From Metapseudomonas sp043392685 (GTDB lineage Bacteria; Pseudomonadota; Gammaproteobacteria; Pseudomonadales; Pseudomonadaceae), in assembly GCA_043392685.1 (NCBI GenBank), contig JBHZGM010000011.1: a stretch of DNA of 64,000 nucleotides; one strand, written 5' to 3'. Both the position numbers and the translations under genes were made by a program. A model generated the notes under the pieces. The model ran no database searches and was not told the origin of the DNA. It saw only the letters and a program-made list of their open reading frames with translations. Shown piece after piece: positions 61,033 to 64,000 of the stretch. Each line of letters begins with the position of its first letter. Position 1 is the stretch's first letter.

Positions 61033-62628
61033 TCAGTCCTCGAGGAGAACGCCGGGAGCAAGGCGCCCCTCGGGGTCGAAGTGCTGCGCCAGGCTGCGCA
61101 GGGCGGCCATACCCAGCGGCCCTTTCTCCACCGGCAGCCAGGGCGCGTGGTCGCGGCCGACGCCGTGCTGGTGGCTGATGGTGCCGCGATTCTGCGCGAT
61201 CACTTCACTGGCGGCGTGCTTCAACTTGCGCCATCGGGCCAGCGCTTGCGCGTAGCTGCCACCCGGCCGGTAGACGTAGGTGGTGTAGATGCTCGATCCC
61301 TCACCGTAGACATGGGACAGGTGGGTGAACACGTGAACCCGCTCGCCCTCCTCCTTCAACCCGGTGCGCAGGCTGGCTTCGATCTTGTCGAGCAGGTTGT
61401 CGACGTTGCTCCAGTCGGTGGCGGTTTCCAGGGTGTCCACCACATAGCCGGCGCTCCACAGGGCGTGGCGCAGATAGGGGAAGCGGAAGCGGTTGTGTTC
61501 CCACTTCTTGCCCAGCAGCGTGCCGGTGAACACGCCGCCGAAGCCCTTCAGCAGGCGCCGCGCCTGCCTCAGGGATGCAGCGTTCTGCGCACGGTTGCCG
61601 GTGACGCCGAAGGTCAGCATGCACTTGCCGGCCCCGGCGCCACGCAGGGCGAGGTACTTCTCCAGCAGGGCGATCTGCCCCGGATGGCCAGCCAGGGCCA
61701 GCTGGGTTTCCGTCTCGATGGCATTGGACAGGCGCAGCATGGACAGCGGCACCCGCGCCTGGGCCAGGCTGCGGATCCCTTTCAGCGCCTGGTTCCAGTT
61801 GGGCAGGAAGACCGCATGGAAAGACTCCTGCTCGGCCAGCCGGGTGACCCGCACCCGGACTTCGGAAATCACCCCGAAGCGCCCTTCCGAGCCGAGCACC
61901 ATTTCGCGCAGGTCCGGGCCTGCCGCCGAGGCCGGGAAGGTCGGCAGCTCCATGGGGCCGGCGAAGGTCTCCAGGGTGCCGCCGGCAAACAGCTGCTCGA
62001 TGCGGCCGTAGCGCAGGGACTGCTGGCCGCTGGAACGGCTGGCGACCCAGCCGCCAAGGGTGGACAGCTCCCAGGACTGCGGAAAATGGCCGAGGGTGTA
62101 GCCACGGGCGCGCAGCTGGCTTTCTACCTGCGGGCCATTGGCACCGGGGCCGAAGGTGGCGATCTGGCTTTCCTCGTCCAGCTCCAGCAGGCGGTTCATG
62201 CGCGCCAGGGAGAGGGTCAGCACCGGCCGCTCGCCGGCCTGGGGATTGATGTGGCCAGCCACCGAAGTGCCGCCGCCATAAGGAATCAGCACCAGGTCGC
62301 GTTCGACGGCCAGGGCCAGCAACTGGCGGATCTGCTCCGGGGTTTCCGGGAAGGCCACGCCATCGGGAAAGAAACCGAAATCGCCCTCACGCATCGCCAG
62401 CCAATCCGGCAGGCTCTGGCCACGGGCGTGACGCACGCGGGTCTCGGCATCCAGGGTGATCAGCGGGTGGGGCGCCAGGCGCGAAGCCGGCACGCGGGCC
62501 AGTACCTGTTCCAGGCTGGCATCGGGCAGGGGCTGTCCTTCACGGATGCGCTCGGCCAGGAACATCGCTCCACTGGCGGGCAGCTCCACCACCGTTGCCT
62601 CGTCGCCCCAGCCATTCCAGCGTCGCAT
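61033..62628 (-). CDS. FAD-binding oxidase, alkylglycerone-phosphate synthase (AGPS)-like
   Basis: The 531-residue FAD_binding_4/FAD-oxidase_C protein has LIPYGGGTSVAGHINP near residue 115 and SELSTLGGWVASRSSGQQS-like SWELSTLGGWVASRSSGQQ (19 residues). It then has SHVYGEGSSIYTTYVY near 440 and GTISHQHGVGRDHAPW near 484-498. The last two resemble AGPS, in which the HHH triad helps acyl-alkyl exchange on DHAP; here the middle position is Gln (His486-Gln487-His488). It is the first gene of the operon with GlpD-like and FGGY kinase. A glycolate or lactate oxidase-like role is the main alternative. Confidence 0.82.
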   Translation of the reverse strand: MRRWNGWGDEATVVELPASGAMFLAERIREGQPLPDASLEQVLARVPASRLAPHPLITLDAETRVRHARGQSLPDWLAMREGDFGFFPDGVAFPETPEQIRQLLALAVERDLVLIPYGGGTSVAGHINPQAGERPVLTLSLARMNRLLELDEESQIATFGPGANGPQVESQLRARGYTLGHFPQSWELSTLGGWVASRSSGQQSLRYGRIEQLFAGGTLETFAGPMELPTFPASAAGPDLREMVLGSEGRFGVISEVRVRVTRLAEQESFHAVFLPNWNQALKGIRSLAQARVPLSMLRLSNAIETETQLALAGHPGQIALLEKYLALRGAGAGKCMLTFGVTGNRAQNAASLRQARRLLKGFGGVFTGTLLGKKWEHNRFRFPYLRHALWSAGYVVDTLETATDWSNVDNLLDKIEASLRTGLKEEGERVHVFTHLSHVYGEGSSIYTTYVYRPGGSYAQALARWRKLKHAASEVIAQNRGTISHQHGVGRDHAPWLPVEKGPLGMAALRSLAQHFDPEGRLAPGVLLED

Positions 62629-62700
62629 GCCGTTCTCCTTGTTCGGGTTGTTTCGAAGGTTTTCGATGGCTGCCTATACTAGCCAGCCGCCCAACGGCGT

Positions 62701-62721
62701 CACTGTCGGATCGGGACAGTG
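62701..62721. promoter_or_regulatory. Inverted repeat in the AGPS-like/AraC divergent region
   Basis: CACTGTC and GACAGTG flank a 7-base spacer (GGATCGG). The palindrome lies 33-53 bases before the AraC start and 73-93 bases before the AGPS-like start. It may be a binding site for the divergent regulator, though AraC sites are more often direct repeats. Confidence 0.4.
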
Positions 62722-62753
62722 GCCATCGCCAATCAGGACATAACAAGAACTAC

Positions 62754-63776
62754 ATGCAAGCGCTCGGCTATACCTCGGTTCCCGCACTTCTCAAGTACCT
62801 GCGCCATGCAGAACAACTTGGCATGGATCAGACCTCCACCCTGGCCGCGGCCGGTATCCGCCCGGACGACCTGGCGGACAACAGCAAGCGCCTGCCCAGC
62901 GAAGCCCACGAGCGCCTGCTGGCCCACCTGATCCGGGAATCCGGCGACGTCCTGTTCGGCCTGCATTCGGCGCGCTACGTGCAACCCGGATCCTGGAGCG
63001 TTCTGGGCTACATCACCATGAACTGCGCCACCCTGGGCGAAGCCATGAACCGCATCGCCCCCTACGAGAAACTGGTGGGCGACATGGGTGTGAGCCGCAT
63101 GGAAGCCGACGGCGATGAGGTACGGATGATCTGGAACTGCCGCCACCAGGACCCGACGATCCGCCGCCACATGGTAGAGAACGTGCTCGCCTCCTGGCTG
63201 CTCTACGCCCGCTGGATCGCCGACATGCAGCTTTCGCCGCGGGAAGTCTGGTTCGAGCACGCCCAGCCCGGGGCGACCCGTATCGAGCAATACGAAGAGG
63301 TGTTCGGCTGCCCGGTGCGTTTCGAGCAGCCCTGCAACGCCCTGCTGGTACCGCTGGAATACCTGGCCGTGCCCCTGCGCCAGGCAGATGCCAACCTGCT
63401 GCGTACCTTGGAAGAACATGCCCTGGCCCTGATGGCCGGGCTGGATGACGACGAACCGCTGCCGCAACGGGTGAAGAACGCCCTGCGCCTGCTGCTCAAG
63501 GACGGCCTGCCGCGCAAGGAACGGGTGGCGGAGAAATTCCACATGACGGTGCGCACCCTGCAACGCCACTTGCAGCAGGCCGGCACCAGCTACCAGCAGA
63601 TCCTCGATGAACTGCGCCGCGAACTGGCCGAGCACTACCTGCTACGCAGCGACCTGCCGATCCAGGACATCGCCTGCTACCTGGGCTTCACCGAATCCCG
63701 CTCCTTCCATCGCAGCTTCAAGGCCTGGACGGGGCAGACGCCGGGGGAGTATCGGGAAGCGAAAAGACAGGGGTGA
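62754..63776 (+). CDS. AraC-family transcriptional regulator
   Basis: The 340-residue protein has an N-terminal arabinose-binding-like domain (AraC_binding_2; HAEQLGMDQTSTLAAAGI near residue 17). The C-terminal HTH pair is ERVAEKFHMTVRTLQRHLQQ and DIACYLGFTESRSFHRSFKA, followed by GQTPGEYR. It is divergent from the AGPS-like/GlpD/kinase operon and is its probable regulator. The architecture matches regulators such as OruR and EutR-like groups. The start at ATG 62754 is the first codon after the palindrome; the longer ORF to 62595 runs over the divergent promoter and was rejected. Confidence 0.9.
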   Translation: MQALGYTSVPALLKYLRHAEQLGMDQTSTLAAAGIRPDDLADNSKRLPSEAHERLLAHLIRESGDVLFGLHSARYVQPGSWSVLGYITMNCATLGEAMNRIAPYEKLVGDMGVSRMEADGDEVRMIWNCRHQDPTIRRHMVENVLASWLLYARWIADMQLSPREVWFEHAQPGATRIEQYEEVFGCPVRFEQPCNALLVPLEYLAVPLRQADANLLRTLEEHALALMAGLDDDEPLPQRVKNALRLLLKDGLPRKERVAEKFHMTVRTLQRHLQQAGTSYQQILDELRRELAEHYLLRSDLPIQDIACYLGFTESRSFHRSFKAWTGQTPGEYREAKRQG

Positions 63777-63808
63777 AAACTGCAACCTGCCGGGAAAATT
63801 TCTGTGGG

Positions 63809-63872
63809 GCGATTTCAATCGCTTGGCAGGACACCAGGGGGCAGCTGTGCTGCCCTGCGCGAATGAATTCGC
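63809..63872. repeat. Dispersed intergenic repeat, copy 3, interrupted by a group II intron
   Basis: GCGATTTCAATCGC (63809-63822), a short inverted segment with GGGGCAGC/GCTGCCC-like arms, and GCGAATGAATTCGC (63859-63872) form this copy. It ends two bases before the intron boundary, so the intron is inserted at the edge of the repeat. Confidence 0.65.
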
Positions 63873-63874
63873 CC

Positions 63875-64000
63875 ATCGAGTAGGAGGAGGCCTCGCGGCC
63901 TCCGTCCTCTCACACCACCGTACGTACGGTTCCGTATACGGCGGTTCAGGTCATACGGCTAAGCCGAGTGATCGTATCCAGTATCGACACCAGTCCAAGC
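63875..64000 (-). mobile_element. Group II intron, 3' end (domains V and VI; 5' part outside the window)
   Basis: On the minus strand, domain V occupies about 63914-63947. Its lower stem pairs ACCGCCGTA with TACGGTGGT, the two-base CG bulge is at 63923-63924, and the upper stem TACG/CGTA carries a GAAC loop. Domain VI (about 63876-63910) has a GGAGGCC/GGCCTCC stem with loop GCGA and an unpaired A at 63881. This is the likely branch point, seven bases from the end. The 3' end reads CTCGAT before exon sequence GGGCGAATTC. No reverse transcriptase ORF is visible inside the window. The remaining 50 bases to the edge are part of domain IV or beyond. Confidence 0.82.

Noticed and set aside
58547..61255. 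A 902-codon plus-strand frame across the kinase and GlpD-like genes
   Set aside because: It is antisense to two genes with clear motifs and has no domain itself.
1..64000. tRNA, rRNA, CRISPR arrays, prophage or restriction-modification genes
   Set aside because: No matching sequence patterns, repeat arrays or hallmark proteins were seen in the window.

Overview
The window is a GC-rich, densely coded stretch of a Pseudomonas chromosome. Supporting signs are Na+-NQR with NqrM and ApbE, a PsrA regulator beside lexA-sulA, a fadBA operon, a methylthioinosine-type phosphorylase next to nagZ, the lolCDE block, and an operon joining ExbB/ExbD, LpxK, KdsB and MurB. From memory, the gene order from murB to slt, and the kinase/GlpD/FAD-oxidase/AraC block, resemble the P. 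aeruginosa PAO1 map. The intergenic repeats and several interposed genes suggest a related species rather than P. aeruginosa itself. I see no prophage, CRISPR array, rRNA or tRNA.

Layout. 1-3.2 kb: the first 254 codons of a GH31 glycosidase, a DUF486 membrane protein, a beta-hydroxyacid dehydrogenase, a DEDDh exonuclease and ppnP. 3.3-10.2 kb (minus): exbB-exbD-lpxK-trm112-like-kdsB-ptp-murB, largely overlapping genes for envelope synthesis, with comEC upstream. 10.3-16 kb: a DUF2062 protein, then lolCDE (minus), then divergent pilZ-like, small secreted protein and GDPD genes. 16.2-24.8 kb (minus): sthA, and nqrABCDEF-apbE-nqrM, transcribed from a recognisable promoter near 24.95 kb. 25-28 kb (minus): aroP and a long GAPDH. 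28.2-34.8 kb (plus): mfd, csiV-like, SWIM/SNF2 helicase. 34.9-37.9 kb (minus): MTI phosphorylase, nagZ, L,D-transpeptidase, psrA. 38-39.2 kb (plus): lexA-sulA under two LexA boxes. 39.3-46.7 kb (minus): two hypothetical genes, topA, DUF1653, fadA, fadB. 47-54 kb: envelope or unknown hypotheticals, a universal stress protein, uup and slt. 54-57.6 kb: MOSC protein, cheV, yegS and pirin. 57.9-62.6 kb (minus): an AGPS-like flavoprotein, a GlpD paralogue and an FGGY kinase form an operon facing a divergent AraC regulator.

Mobile and repetitive DNA is limited to intergenic hairpin repeats (near 15.9-16.0, 34.85, 53.8, 57.7-57.9 and 63.8 kb) and the 3' end of a minus-strand group II intron (63875 to the right edge). 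Its catalytic domain V and branch-point domain VI can be read directly, and it sits within one of the dispersed repeats.

Most of the window is conserved core genome. The items most worth following are the AGPS/GlpD/kinase/AraC cluster (substrate unknown), the group II intron in a repeat, a PilZ-like protein with a helical insertion, and some uncharacterised small proteins. No clearly new defence or secretion system is visible.
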